From: Trichosporon coremiiforme
Lineage: Eukaryota; Basidiomycota; Tremellomycetes; Trichosporonales; Trichosporonaceae
Length of the DNA: 64,000 nucleotides
Direction: 5' to 3'
Assembly: GCA_039545355.1 (NCBI GenBank)
Contig: BCJJ01000002.1
Location: 583,956 to 647,955 of the forward strand
A program made the position numbers and the translations under genes. How positions within the stretch are numbered: position 1 is the stretch's first letter; the number at the start of each line of letters is the position of its first letter. The notes under the pieces were generated by a model. That model made no database searches, had not been told where the DNA came from, and saw only the letters and a list, made by a program, of their open reading frames with translations. Shown one piece after another: positions 34,381 through 46,084 of this stretch.

Positions 34381-35882
34381 ATGAGTACAGGAACACCGCC
34401 CCTCCGCCCCGCGATCAAAATGACAGTGAACCCGCCAAACGACGGAAACGGGACGCCGCAGACGCTGGAGCCCGTCTCGGGCACGAACACGCCGAGCACG
34501 GCAGCCTCCTTCGCCCACCAGCAGGGACACGGGCACAGCCCCCACGGCAGCATCAGCGGACTCGGCGTGACTGGCGCAGGATTCCCGCGCACGATGACTG
34601 GGGGGACCGTCTCCTCAGTCGGAGACGGCAAGTACAGGCGCAAGGTCGGATTCGAGACGTTTGATGCGCAGCCGGAGAGCTTGTTCACATACACATGTCA
34701 GGTGAGTTGACCCCAGCCGGGCTATTCGTGAAGTTCGTGCAGTCACCGGATACCGGCGTGCAGCGTGAAGAATTGCAAGCAGGCAAGAACAGCGGCCAGC
34801 CCGCTCATATCTGCACCGCCCCAGCGCCTTAATGCAGTCGTGATCGGCACGGGCCATCGATAAGGGCTGGAAAGGAAGATAAGCGCGCGAAATGCACGCA
34901 TATGCAGGCATGCGCGCATGCGAGCGTGCGTTATGCGTCCCTTTCCCTGGGCCAGAACTCAGAACCAGTCCTGGCCCTGGTTCGCACTCTACTGCTGTGA
35001 CAGGCAGCTGACAGTCCCACGCGCTGCTTCGCACCGGCGGTAGCTCCAGCGGCCCACGGACCCACCAACACACCCTCGCTTCTGGACTCAACGCTGACAG
35101 CCTTCAGGCGAAATCCGAGGGCTACAAGCGATCCCGGAACACGCGCGTGTTCCTGGTTGCCGTGTCGCCGGATGAGTCGGGCGAGGACGCGCTCGACTGG
35201 CTCATGAGCGAACTGGTCGAGGACGGAGACGAAGTCATCGCTATGCGTGTTAAGGACATGGGCGAGAGCGAACGTCACACCGAGGTCGCGCACGAGCACC
35301 TTCGCGAGGAGGCCAACGAAATGCTGCAGACAGTGCTTCAGAAGAACAACGAGGAGGACGGGCGGAAGGTGAGTTCTTCTGCTGGGCGGAGCGGAGCGGC
35401 GCACCACGAGGCGACGCACAGCGAAACAACGTCGGGGCTCGCCCTCGCCTTGACCTAAGTTTCAAGGCTGGCTCAACAGCTGCATTCGCGATCTTCCAGC
35501 TGACACGCAGATTTCTGTAATCGTCGAAGTCGTCGTCGGCCCCATCCCCGAGATGATCCTGAAGATGATCGCACTGTACCGTCCCGACTCGCTCGTGGTC
35601 GGAACGAAGGGCCAGCGCTCCAAGGTCTCGCGCTGGGGCAAGGCCTTCGGCGCTCCGGGCATGGGTTCCATCTCGCGATTCGCCGTCTCGCACTCCCCCG
35701 TGCCTGTCATTGTGGTCCGGCCTGAGCGTAAGGTGAAGAAGACGCAAGAGAAGCGCGAGGCGGCCGGCAAGCGTGGCCAGTACGCGGCGCTCGTTGGTGA
35801 CAATGACATTGTCCTTAGCCGCAGCAGGAGTCGCGAGCGTAGCCGCTCCAGGGGGCGTAGTATTGATACCGACCGTGAGTAG
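34381..35882 (+). CDS. Universal stress protein (UspA) domain protein with Arg/Ser tail
   Basis: Exons 34381-34701, 35108-35368 and 35511-35882 give 317 residues. The UspA fold is visible from about residue 118: TRVFLVAVSPDESGEDALDWLM (first strand and helix), EDGDEVIAMRV, then ISVIVEVVVGPIPEMILKMIALYRPDSLVVGTKGQ and a nucleotide-loop-like GMGSISRFAVSHSPVPVIVVRP, the fungal version of the ATP-binding G-x2-G-x9-G(S/T) loop. The N-terminal 107 residues are Pro/Gly/Thr-rich with a KYRRKVGFETFD motif seen in fungal Usp proteins. The tail (SRSRSRERSRSRGRS) is Arg/Ser-repetitive. Function in fungi is poorly defined; nucleotide-dependent stress signalling is inference. Intron 1 is 406 nt, the longest I placed in the window. 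Confidence 0.85.
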
Positions 35883-36218
35883 ATGGGGAGGACAGGCGCA
35901 GCGCATCCGACGGAGAATGGAGAGGAAGAGAGAGGGGGGGGGGGGGGGGGGGGGATTTAGAAGCGTAGAGGCATAGAGCGAGCGATTCCTCCGTCGGCCG
36001 TGGTGGCTGTCGAGGTCCAGACTTGTCTCGGACTCGAAACTCAGTCACTGTTCACGCCAGCGTCGAGAAGCTCTGGCTCGGGAGATCTGTGGGAGATCTT
36101 TGTATACGTATACTACCTTGTACGTACTGGTACTGGTACTCTGATATCGTTATGGAACCGTTTAGACATTTCTTGCTCAGTTACAAATGTGTCGCATCAG
36201 GTCTAATGTCTACAGCTG
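35883..36218. other. convergent 3' region with 21-nt poly-G
   Basis: Between the stops of the USP-domain gene and HPR1. A homopolymer of about 21 G lies at 35934-35954. Otherwise nothing recognised. Confidence 0.5.
35934..35954. repeat. poly-G homopolymer
   Basis: About 21 consecutive G on the plus strand immediately 3' of the USP-domain gene, capable of G-quadruplex formation in its RNA. The exact length in an assembly is unreliable. Confidence 0.85.
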
Positions 36219-38454
36219 TCATTCGGCCTCGCCGAGGTCGCCCTCCTCGTCCTGCTCCTCCGCCTCGGCCATCTCGACGTCACCCAGTTGCTGCTCGGCA
36301 GGCTGCTCAGCCGGGAGGGTCTCCTCCTGCTGCGCCTGCGCCTGCTCCTGGGTCTCCATCGGCGTATCCGTCGGGGCAGTTTCCTGCTCGGCCGCTTGCG
36401 GGGCAGACTCAGCCTCGTCCTTCTTCTCAGGCGAAGCCTCCCTCTGCGCCGCGGGCTCCTCGACAGCAGCCTCAGCTTCCGGCACGTCCGCATCGCCCTC
36501 GGCCGCCTCGGTCACGTCGGCATCGGCTTCCGTGCCCTCCACGTCGGCGGCAACCTCGGCCTCAGCCTCAGCCTCGCTCTGTCCCTTCGCGCGCGCCGCG
36601 GCCTGCTTCGAGTCAAAGTCGCGCATCAGGTTCACGAGCTTGGTCAGGTCGTACGCGCCCATGGCGGCGAGGACGCGTGGGTGCGTGTCGCGCGCCTGGC
36701 GCAGGGCGAGCCAGCGGATCGTCTCCTTACGCTGAATGTCAGCTTGCGCCAAGCCAATCAAGCAGCTCTGTACTTACCCTCTTGATGCTCTCTGGCGGCT
36801 CGCGGCCCATAGCCTTGTCGTCCTCCTCCTCAGCCTCGAGACGGCGGTACTCCTCCTCGAGCTCGAAGACGGTCTGCCTCGTCTTCTTCTTGAAGTCGCC
36901 GAGGCCCTTGAAGCTCGTCTCGGACAGGCGTGTCAGCGTCGGCGTGCCCTGCTTGTATGGCCACGGGCGGGGTGGCTTGGACTGGCGCTCCCACTTGCGC
37001 GCGGTCGCCTTGCCCTCTGTCGGCGGGACGGGCGCGATTGCCCAGTCGGCCTCGGGGCATCCGTCGTTCTTCCATTGCGCGTATCGCCGCTCGCGATTCA
37101 TGAGCTCGATCACCGTCTCTTCGAAACGCAGCCCGTCCGTGCTGTCGATGCGCTTGAGCTCGTCACGAATCCGACTGACGGTGGTCTTGATCCACTTCGC
37201 CGCGTCGTCGTCGATGATAAACGACTTCGGCATGCCGCCCGTCGCCTGCTGCTTGCTCGCAACGCCAGGCGTCAGATTCAGCAGGAACTGGAATAGGATG
37301 AAGTACTGCAGCAGCACCTGACGCCGGAAACCCGTGTCGGCCAGCTCATGCCGCAGCAGCGCGCGCGCCGTCAGGTACCGCGGGAACACGACTTCGGTCT
37401 CAGAGTCAGGCCCCCGGTCGATCTTCGGTGTCGAATTTGCGCGCTCCCGCGCCGTCTCTGCGAAGAGCCGCTCGAGGACGAAGTCGCTCGCGCTCCGGAA
37501 CTGCTCGAACGGCGTCTGCGCCGGCTCGCCGCTGGCGGGTCCGTCCAGACTCGGCGGATGCGCAAAGTACTGCTGCAGGCTCCAGAGCGTGTTGTAGAAC
37601 TTGTCGTCCTCGCTCTTTTCACCCTTCCCGCCGTTGGCCGCACTGCCGTCCATCTCGATGTCGCCGTCTGTTCCAGCTGCGGGCTCCTGCGGCGTGTCCT
37701 CCCACGTCGTCCGAATGCCGCTGTACTCTCCGCGCATGTTGATGGCACTTTTGTCGCTGACACTGATCGCACGACTCGCGAACAGCTGCACGCGCCCGCG
37801 TAGTTGCAGGTCGGCCGGAGTGCTGCTCAATGTCCGGAGGAAGGTGTTGATCGTTCGCAGCAGCGGTAACGCCTTGCCCTTGGAGGCGGGCATGTCGCGC
37901 GTGAACCGCTTTTCCCTCGTCTCAAAGTAGGAGAAGAACGAATGCCACGTCTCGACGCTGAGCAGCTCGACGAACTCCTCGAGCAGAGGGATGAAGATCG
38001 CCCCCGGCTCGAGCAGGGCCTCGGCGTGCGTCGCGTACACCGCCTCGTAGAGCGTCAGCACGACGTCGAGCCGGTCCTGAAGCGCCGTCTGGAACGAAGC
38101 CTGCTCCTTCTCGCTCGCGCCGTACTCGGGCTCGGAGAGCTGATGATGTCAGTTGAACGTTGTTGATGGTGCAAATGGACTCACCTCGCCAGAAACAACA
38201 GGGCGGAGAGCGATGTCCCGCCCGACGACGTCCATGGTGCCACGGAGCACGTCTGGTCTCCGAGACGACGGACCCTCGTCGTGGTTCTTGCTCCAGATGG
38301 CGTCAACCTTGCTCCGGAGGTCATCGGCATCGAGCGGCTTCAGCGGCGCGGCGCCCTTTTGCTTCTTGAGCTCCGTCTGGCGCTTCTTCCCCAGCGTCCC
38401 GAGGAGACCGGTCAGGTCATCCGTCAGGCTCGATTGCAGCGTCGTCGCTGCCAT
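36219..38454 (-). CDS. HPR1: THO complex subunit 1 (Hpr1/THOC1)
   Basis: Exons 38454-38185, 38139-36778 and 36731-36219 give 714 residues. THO couples transcription elongation to mRNP assembly and export and limits R-loops. The conserved THOC1 core is clear: LLRTINTFLRTLS, AINMRGEYSG, DDKFYNTLWSLQQYFAHPP, then RRQVLLQYFILFQFLLNL and FEETVIELMNRERRYAQWKNDGCPE. The W-P-Y segment with GTPTLTRL is also typical. The C-terminal 110 residues are very Ala/Glu/Gln-rich and acidic, replacing the animal death-like domain with low complexity. Intron 2 lies between IKR and RKETIRWLALRQARD. Divergent from the SNRNP27 gene, 277 bp between starts, pairing two mRNA-processing genes. Confidence 0.92.
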
Positions 38455-38731
38455 TTTCGCCGGACTTTTGTCGTTGATGAGATGAGCTGATGAGCGCAGA
38501 GGAAGAGCCGCAGTTGTCAACATCTGGTCAACCTGCTTTGTTCAGGTGCGGCTCAGGTCATAGTTACGTAAACTGATGACTACCTGCTGATTAGGAAGTG
38601 GGCTAATACAGCATCAGCCTCAATTTGGTCCCGCGGCTAAGCAAATGACGCTCATGTTTGCCACCTGAAAGTGCAAAGGGATCCAACATTTCTCGACACT
38701 TCTTCATCAACAACTTCGAGTCCATCCAACA

Positions 38732-39503
38732 ATGCCCCGCGACGAGCCCCTGCGCTACAACGACTCTCCTCCGCGCGGCGGCTCCCGAGGACGAGGCGGA
38801 CGTGACCGCTCCCGCAGCCCTGTCCGGGATTCGAGGCGCTACGACGATCGCGGCGACAGGGACTACGGTCGCGACCGGCGGCGGCACGACGACAGGGGTG
38901 ACAGGGACTATGGGCACCCCGACCGGGAGCGACGCTACGAGCGTGGAGGGTATGACCGGGGACGGGGCGGATACAGCCGCGACTCGCGCGACTCTCGAGG
39001 GTCGCGAGACCGCGATTGGGACCAGGATCGCGGTGAACGGTACGGCGGCCGGGGGGGACGTAGCGGGCGCGACCGCTCGCGCTCGAGGGAGCGGCCCCTT
39101 GACCGCCGCGCCATCGAGGAGGGACGCCGGAGACGTGAGGAGGAGCGTGCTCGCGGTGTCGTATACACCGATGATGGACGGAAAATCGAGCCGGAAGGTG
39201 AGAGAACTTCACCGGATGCTTCAACTGACATCCAGCCCCGCCCCCCGAGGAAGAAGAGCAGGAGGCCGAGCCGGCTGAGGAAATGGACGAGGAGACTGCT
39301 GCTATGGCGGCCATGATGGGTTTCGGAGGATTCGGAACCACAAAGGTGAGCTGCTTGTGCCCTGGCGACGACAACTGACTTGACAGGGTGCTGAGGTAGA
39401 GGGCAACGACGTTGGCATGGCCAAGGTCAACAAGAAGCGTACCTGGCGCCAGTACATGAACCGTCGTGGTGGATTTAACCGCCCACTCGACAAGATCAAA
39501 TAG
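38732..39503 (+). CDS. SNRNP27: U4/U6.U5 tri-snRNP 27 kDa-like protein (SNRNP27)
   Basis: Exons 38732-39197, 39236-39345 and 39387-39503 give 230 residues. SNRNP27 is an Arg/Ser-rich tri-snRNP factor that supports 5' splice-site handling. The N-terminal 130 residues are almost entirely RD/RS/RG repeats with a DDGRKIEPE linker. The diagnostic C-terminal block is present: MAAMMGFGGFGTTKG, then VNKKRTWRQYMNRRGGFNRPLDKIK, corresponding to the conserved MGF-x-F-x-STKG and RQYMNRKGGFNRPLD of the family. All three exons join in phase with CTGAC branch points. The convergent transcription factor gene stops 236 bp away. Confidence 0.93.
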
Positions 39504-39739
39504 AAGCATAGAGCCGTGCTTAGAGTGTCGTGCCGCAGGAGCTCGATAGGCTTTTGTGTCATGTTACCTTCTAGACTGTGTTCTCCCCAGAAGCACCCTG
39601 CAGCTGATCTCGTTCTGTAAACCCAAGCCATCCGTAATACATGTCACTACAGATAACGACCCAAATATCGGGGAATCAAAATATACGATGGGTATTGCTA
39701 TATTGCTACGATGGTACTCGTCTCGAGATGTCTCATAAT

Positions 39740-42700
39740 TTACACGGGCTCTCCGGAATTGTTGGCGAACTTGTGAAGGATGAAGTTGAGAAATGTCGTC
39801 TCGTCGTCCGGACCGGGTTCCGATCCGCTTCCTTCATCGTTGCCGCCGGTCTGCGTAATGGTGAAAGGGTTGAAGGCCCCCATGTCCATGTTCCCTGGAC
39901 CAGGAACGCCAAGATTGGTGAAGTCGAACCCGTCTCCAACGGCCGTGCCGAACTCGGCCCCGTTGGATCCGAACAGCTCTGCGCTGTTCTGCTGGAGGGT
40001 GGTCGTGAGCTGGTCGTTCGGGGACGTTATCGGCAGCGACATTTCGGTGTAGGACGTCAAACCAGAGATCTGGTTGGCGTTGTTATTCTGGTTGCTGACG
40101 TTCTGGAACTGGCCGTGAGGACTGGGAATGATGTTCGGTCCGGTCGCGTTGAAACCAGGCGAGGCTCGGGCACTCTCAAAGCTGAATGGATTCTCGGGAG
40201 ACCAGTTACCGAGAGAATCCTTGCCGCTATCTGAGCCCTCGCGTTTCGCGCCGGTTGGAGGCTGCAGAGGTCGAGGCACGCGGCGCATACCTGATACGTT
40301 CTGAGAGCCGAATGGCTGATGCACGTCCAGTCCGGGCATCTGCGGTGCAACATAGCCCCATGGCGAGGCCGACGACATCTGGTTGTTCCCATTGGACGCC
40401 GATGACATCGACCTGCGCTGGGCCATACGCTGCTCCTCCATCTCACGGCGCTGCTGAAGTCGGAGTTGGCGTCGCTCTTCCTCGGCCGCACGGCGACCGG
40501 AGTTGGTCTTTGCCAATCCAAGAAGAAGGTCGACGGGGGTGTTCTCGTCGCTGCCCTCGCCGTTCGCAGCACGCTGCTTCTGGGCTGCGCCGTTGGCAGT
40601 AGAAGGGGTAGCCTTGGTCGGATTCTTCGCAGTGAGGAACTCCACGATGGCCAGCTCTTCCTTGACGATAGGTTCTGAAAGGCGACCCTGCTCGTCACGG
40701 GCACGGCCAGATACAACGTTGAGTAAGTGGCGAAGCTCGTCCGCCTGGGGCGAGTCAGGGTCCAGCTTGATGGTCACACCCAGAACCATGTACGAGTTGA
40801 GCACGCGGTATCCACCGGAGTTGATGATCAAGTCGCCTTTCTCAAGCATGAAGGAGCGGCGGGACAGGAGGTCGGCACGTGCAGACTCAATAGCCGCATT
40901 CCGGGAGTACGCGTAACGGCCGTCTTGTGGTTTCCGTCGCAGCAGGTACGGTCGGTTGAGGGTGATACGAGTGTAGTACCACTCGCATGCAAGAAGGTGG
41001 CGTTGAACAAAGAGGTAAGGGTGGCTTGCGTCAAGGCTGGTGTCGGGGTTGATCATCGCGAGGAAGGACGGAAGTGAGTCGCGCCAGGCGAGCAGCTCCT
41101 TGTCCAGCGCCAGCACCGTCTGGTAGTCTGGCATCTGGATGGTAAAAGTATGGTACGCGATGCGACCCATAATCTCGGCAAGCTTGTGGCGCACGATCAC
41201 GTAAGTGTACTGGGTCGGCTTGGTCATGGGATGACCGGCCGGGTCGAAATCTCCGCTTTCAATCTCCTCATCGTCGAGATTGGCCGGCGGGCGCGCATCG
41301 GTATGCGCATCCGAGATCGAAGCCGGTCGACCGACAAGAAGCGAGATGGTTCGGTCGAGGTGGTACAGCATCGCCCATGCACGACGACGGACCTCCATCT
41401 CGCGCTTGTCTGCCATGTTGAGCACCGTACCATCGCGGTAAAGGCCGAGTTGGAAGGCTGTCGTAAGAGGCGTAGAACCCTCGGCAGGACGGCGGGTAAG
41501 CAGCATGTAGCGCGACGCCAGCAGCCCTGCGAAAAGGACTTCGAGATTATCACGTTGCAACGCCTTGGCATATTCCAAGCCACTGCGCGCCGATCCGTAG
41601 AATCGCCTCGACCAGCCTTGCTGCTCATCGGCTGGCACGATATCCGGCCCAGCAGACAATACGGCAATCGCAAGCTGCGAATCAGCAAACTAGGGGCGAG
41701 GAAGGCACAACATCCGTGGGCCACTTACCACAATGAACATCAAAGGCAGCCACTTGATAGTGTCGGCGTCGATCTTCGGGCTGGTTGGGTTGCGTCCAAT
41801 CGAGTCGAAGAACGCGACATATCGGCGTTCAAATGCAGGTCGGTTCATCTTGTAACGGGTCCAGCTGAGAGTAAGTTAGCACCCCACATCGGCCCCAGGA
41901 GGAAGTTACGCACTCGATGTCCCTGATTGTCAGCACAAGCCCCCGGATGACATAACGCAACTCACCTGAAGTACAGCTCGACCAAAGCGTCCGCCATGCG
42001 ACGCCCCGGAACGCCTGCAATGAGCCATTCGAGATGGTTCTTCGTGATGCCGCTCTCCCGCAGAGTCAAGAGAAGGTCGCGAAGCTCGGCGTTGTCCTCG
42101 ACACTGAGCGAAATCATGCGACCTTCTCGCAGACCCCAGCCGAACCCTGATCGCCCAACAGGGGTGGAAGTTGACAGGTTTGCGGGGAAGAGGCCGGACG
42201 GAGGCGGCTTATGGGGGAAGACTTGACGAGGCGGTTCAGCCGCCTGTTGCGGTGCGGATTGCGGGTGGAAGACATCTTCGCCTTGAGTCGCGATCGACGA
42301 TACATCGGGCGAGGAGTGGTCTGCCGGAGCTCTCGAAGCCAGTGCTTGAGGAATCACGGACACGAGGCGAGTGAGCATACCCTCGATGGTGGCGAGACGT
42401 GCGTGCACGTCCGAGTTACTGGGCATCAGTCAGGACATCGTTTGAAACCACGGTCTTCGGCTAGAACCTAGAGAGGACAGTGCTTCCCGAGAACGACATC
42501 TGTCCAGGCTACACGAAAACACTTGCAGAGTATCGCCAAGCGGAATTTGTACTCACGCGTTGGGGTCCTCGACGCCGTTCAAGAAGGGTCGACACAAATG
42601 CGGAACGCGCCTTGCCACACATTGAGAACACGGTTCCTTACGATCGCACTTCTGTTTTCGTCGGTGACATTCGACACACGAAAAGTGAACTCGGGTACGT

Positions 42701-43029
42701 TTTGCCTCTCTGGGCCGTGGAACAGGAACGGGTGCCGGAGCGGCCACATTCGCCGACGCGGAGGAGGATGCGGCGTCGTCGCCGGCCTTTCCGGCTCCGG
42801 ATGCCGATGTCGGATGTGCCTTCCGCTTCTTGTCGTTTGCTGCAGTTGCTGCGGACAGTTGCGGTGCAGGTGAGGCTGACGCCGTCGGGCCGCCCGAGGA
42901 AGATGCACGCTGGATCGGCAAGCTGGTCGGACGAGAAGCGGCTGACGCCGATGGCGTCGAGGACGAGGATGCCGCCGCCTCAGTTTTGGCCGGCGCTGCT
43001 GCAATGGACACGCCCGAGGGCGCCGACAT
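39740..43029 (-). CDS. Zn2Cys6 fungal transcription factor
   Basis: Five exons, 43029-42557, 42418-41966, 41922-41914, 41864-41729 and 41689-39740, give 1006 residues. A Ser/Ala/Pro-rich N terminus leads to the binuclear zinc cluster with Cys at 118, 121, 128, 134, 137 and 146 (CVECHRRKQKC...CSQCVARRVPHLC), preceded by the basic PREAKRTRV. A short coiled segment (VHARLATIEGMLTRLVSV) follows, as in dimerising Gal4-type factors. The middle homology region runs from about 300 to 650 (LYFRDIDWTRYKMNRPAFERRYVAFF; REMEVRRRAWAMLYHLDRTISLLVGRP). The C terminus is Gln/Asn/Ser-rich, ending in an acidic activation-like segment. Exon 3 is only 9 nt (completing Arg, then Asp-Ile, then part of Asp). I cannot name the pathway it controls. 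Confidence 0.9.
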
Positions 43030-43800
43030 GGTGAAAGCCAGGAATCACGGACGACGAAGTCGGTGAGAGCGTGCCGGGGAGTGGCAAGGAGGCCGGGGAG
43101 GCGGGAATGAGATTAAGTGGACAGTCGCCGGCCGTGAGTAAGTAGCCGTGAATGCCGCAGACTCAGTTGACTGGAAGCGTGTCGGTCAACAACGTGGGGG
43201 TGGGGAAAGCCGGATGAAGTGCAAGTCGAAGTCGGCGCGAACAGTCGGGTCCGTCTTCGTTGCAAGGCCTGAGAAATCTATAAGAGAAGAATGGTGGTGG
43301 GAGGAAGTCGTGTGGGAGAGCTGGGCTGGGTATAGGTGAGATGGTGAGATGTCAACTACAGCCATGCTGTCTCAAGCTGCCAAGCAGTTAGCAGGATCAA
43401 ACTTAGGGCGGAGGCAAATCTGCGGGTGGACGTGAAGCTTCAGGTGGGGAAGGCGGCAGTGGCAACCTGTGGGCTATCTCCGCCAACCACAGTCCGCCCA
43501 AAGTTGGCTTCACGTTTTAATCTCGGATTTTTCCTGTCGTTCGATCGCATCTGTTCAATGGACCCTGCTCGCTGGAACAGCTGGCATTCCTGCCATGCCA
43601 CCAGCCATGTACATGCTCAGCCTATCGGTCCCGCGTCCCGCGAGCTAACAGGTCTCGAGAGAGTCTTCCATTCAACTATATACAACACGTTACAACGGAG
43701 GACCCCGAAATCCGATTCGATCGCGGGTACTCTATAAGTAGTGGATATCCTAAAATATCGTTTATACAGTGTGACAACAAGTCCGACGGCAGCCATACTC
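43030..43800. other. intergenic between two minus-strand genes
   Basis: About 770 bp: promoter of the Zn2Cys6 gene and 3' end of the CHFR-like gene. No coding or RNA gene recognised. Confidence 0.45.
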
Positions 43801-46084
43801 TTACTGGTGTTCAATGTCCATGCTCGCCGACGAGTCGAGCTTGCGCACAGAGGTTGAAGCTTCCTGCATGTCGAAAAGCGAGGGAAGCTTCGATCCGGTC
43901 TGGAGTGGAGGAAGCTTGCTTGACAGGGGCATGCTCATGGAGCCACCGATGTTGTCAAAGAGATTAGGGTAGCTGTTAGCCTGGTGGGTAGTCTGATGGG
44001 ATGAACGCAGGCCGAGAACGGTGGGCTGTGAGCTAGAGGCCGCTTGCCAAGTAGGCGCTTGAGCCGCGCGTGACTGGATCTCCGCGGAGCTTGTCGACCC
44101 GGAAGTCTCGTTGACAAGGTTGGCGATTGAGAAGGCTTGAATCGATGTGGAAGTCGATGGGGCGTGCGCCGGGCCAGTGTTAGTAACCCAAGCACTGTTC
44201 AAGCCGGTCGTGTGGCACATGACCTCGACTCCAGCGGCGGCCGCCTCCCATTGCGTTCCGGCGTCTACGAAGTTGGAGGGGCTGTCGTTCTCATCATCCG
44301 ATCCACTGTCGTCACTCTCCGCACAGGAGTTGTCCTGCTCAGGGGCATTCTCTGTCGCAGGGAGGGCGTCGTCTTGGTGCATTGTGCGAGCCTGCTCCTC
44401 AGGAAGAGCGTCGCAAATGTGGTTGTACTTCTTGGCGTGGTTGTCGCTGTCTTGACGACTGCAAGTACGGCCAAACTTGCAGTTGGGGCGATTCCGAACG
44501 TCCGCGGGACGCGCCTGGAGAACCTCGGGCTTCTTCAGTTCCCTCATCCACCACTCGAAGAGACCAGCCTGGCGTCAATTGCAGTTCAGCATTGAGGTAC
44601 TCACGCAGAAGATCTCGTCTGCACAGCCGCCACAGATACGCGACTCTGAGGCACTGTCGCCAGCCGACATGACTGCCTGCTGCATCTCGTCGGCCATGCC
44701 CGTTCGCAACCGAAGGTTGATGTCCGCCCTGTTCATCATCGCGAGAATGCCGCCCGAGTCCAGACCCTCAGGGGTGCGAAGCCATTCCAGAATCTGCCTG
44801 TAGATGCACTGGGCAGACATGTGCTCGTTGTTTCCGAGATAGATGCCGAGGTGGTACATCTCGGTCCAGTTGTCCCTGCATTGTCAGTTCAGATTGAGTT
44901 GAGCAACTTACTTGAATGCCATAGCGAGCATGTCCGATGGACAGTCCTCCAGCATGTAGGGCAGAGCATGGAATTGACTGGTGGGCTTTGAGGCGGACAC
45001 GGCGACGCAGTCGCAGCCAGTGGTCTGAAGTCAGTTTGTGATGGTCATTCCGGACCTACGGAGTCGCCGCAGAATCCTTCGCCACAGATGTTACAGCTGG
45101 AGCACTGAGGTCCATTACTCGGGGATAGACGCTCACTGCATGTTAGCAATGATCAAGGAGCCATGCTTACCATCCGGCGCAGAGGCGGTGGCCATCGGGA
45201 CAGAGCCCGTCCGCTCGCAGGCATCGGTCTCGTTCAGCGGGAACTTCGAAGCGGGGAACAGGTTGGGGGCACCTCCACTGGCCTTCCTCGGGATAGCAAG
45301 AGCGGCATGGGCGCCAGAATTCGTGCTGCTGCAATTGGCGGGGTGGTGGTGGAGGGGTGGGGAACTACGGTGTCAGCATGAAACAAGGCTAGGCCTGTGC
45401 TAACCTTGATGACTCCTGTGGTGGGCTTGTAGAGAGACTCCGCTTGACGGTACTCGTTGGGGGGGCGGGCGACATCAGGGCGACTAGCGAGGAGGATGCC
45501 GACCATGGTCTTCGCGAGTCGGCAGGGCGTGGCCGTCTGGATAGGTGCGTGCCGGCAGTGTGGACACGAGATGGGCTCCGGCACAGGGTCGCCAGGAAGC
45601 AGTGACGGAGGGTACTTGGGCATAGACTGAATGTCAGCAGAAGCGTTGGAGGGTATGACTGACCTTGATCCACTGCATGACGCATGAGCCGCAGAAGACA
45701 TGTCCGCAGCCATTCAATGCCACGGGCTGAGTAACCGTCAGCGTGAACATGAGCGCACACTCACGTCGATGAATACGCCTGCGCACATGCCGCACTCTAG
45801 CTCCTCGACGAGGGCGTCAGCGGTACGGTCATCGGTCGCCTCAAGTTCGAGGTTTGCTGGAGAATGGTCAACAGGATCGTCGGTGATTGAAACTTACGGT
45901 TGGTTGTACCATCATTGTGGTCACCGGGGCTGGACGACGCAGTCGACGCCAGGCTTGTGCGAGCCGACTTGGACCGGTGGGGCGATGACGATTCAGAGCG
46001 GGAGCTGGTGTCAAAGTCGTCCCTGGACCGGGTGAGGCCCAGCCTGGTTTCCATTTCCGTTCTGTGGCCGGCAGCCTGGGCCAT
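43801..46084 (-). CDS. CHFR: CHFR-like E3 ubiquitin ligase (RING, Cys-rich, PBZ; no FHA)
   Basis: Nine exons, 46084-45898, 45856-45765, 45726-45664, 45626-45405, 45364-45171, 45135-45060, 45024-44912, 44875-44605 and 44568-43801, join to 661 residues. The RING is complete: C84, C87, C100, H102, C105, C108, C135, C138. A cysteine-rich region follows (FWRPCRSCYPEEGQWRC; GPQCSSCNICGEGFCG; TTGCDC), then helices with LEDCPSDMLAMAFKDNWTEM, then RICGGCADEIF. A poly(ADP-ribose)-binding zinc finger (PBZ) lies at 436-456 (C436, C442, H450, H456) within RPNCKFGRTCSRQ...HAKKYNHIC. This order matches CHFR, the mitotic-checkpoint ligase, but the N terminus is a Ser-rich stretch instead of an FHA domain. 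About 200 disordered residues follow the PBZ, which in animals is terminal. Substrates unknown. Confidence 0.88.
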
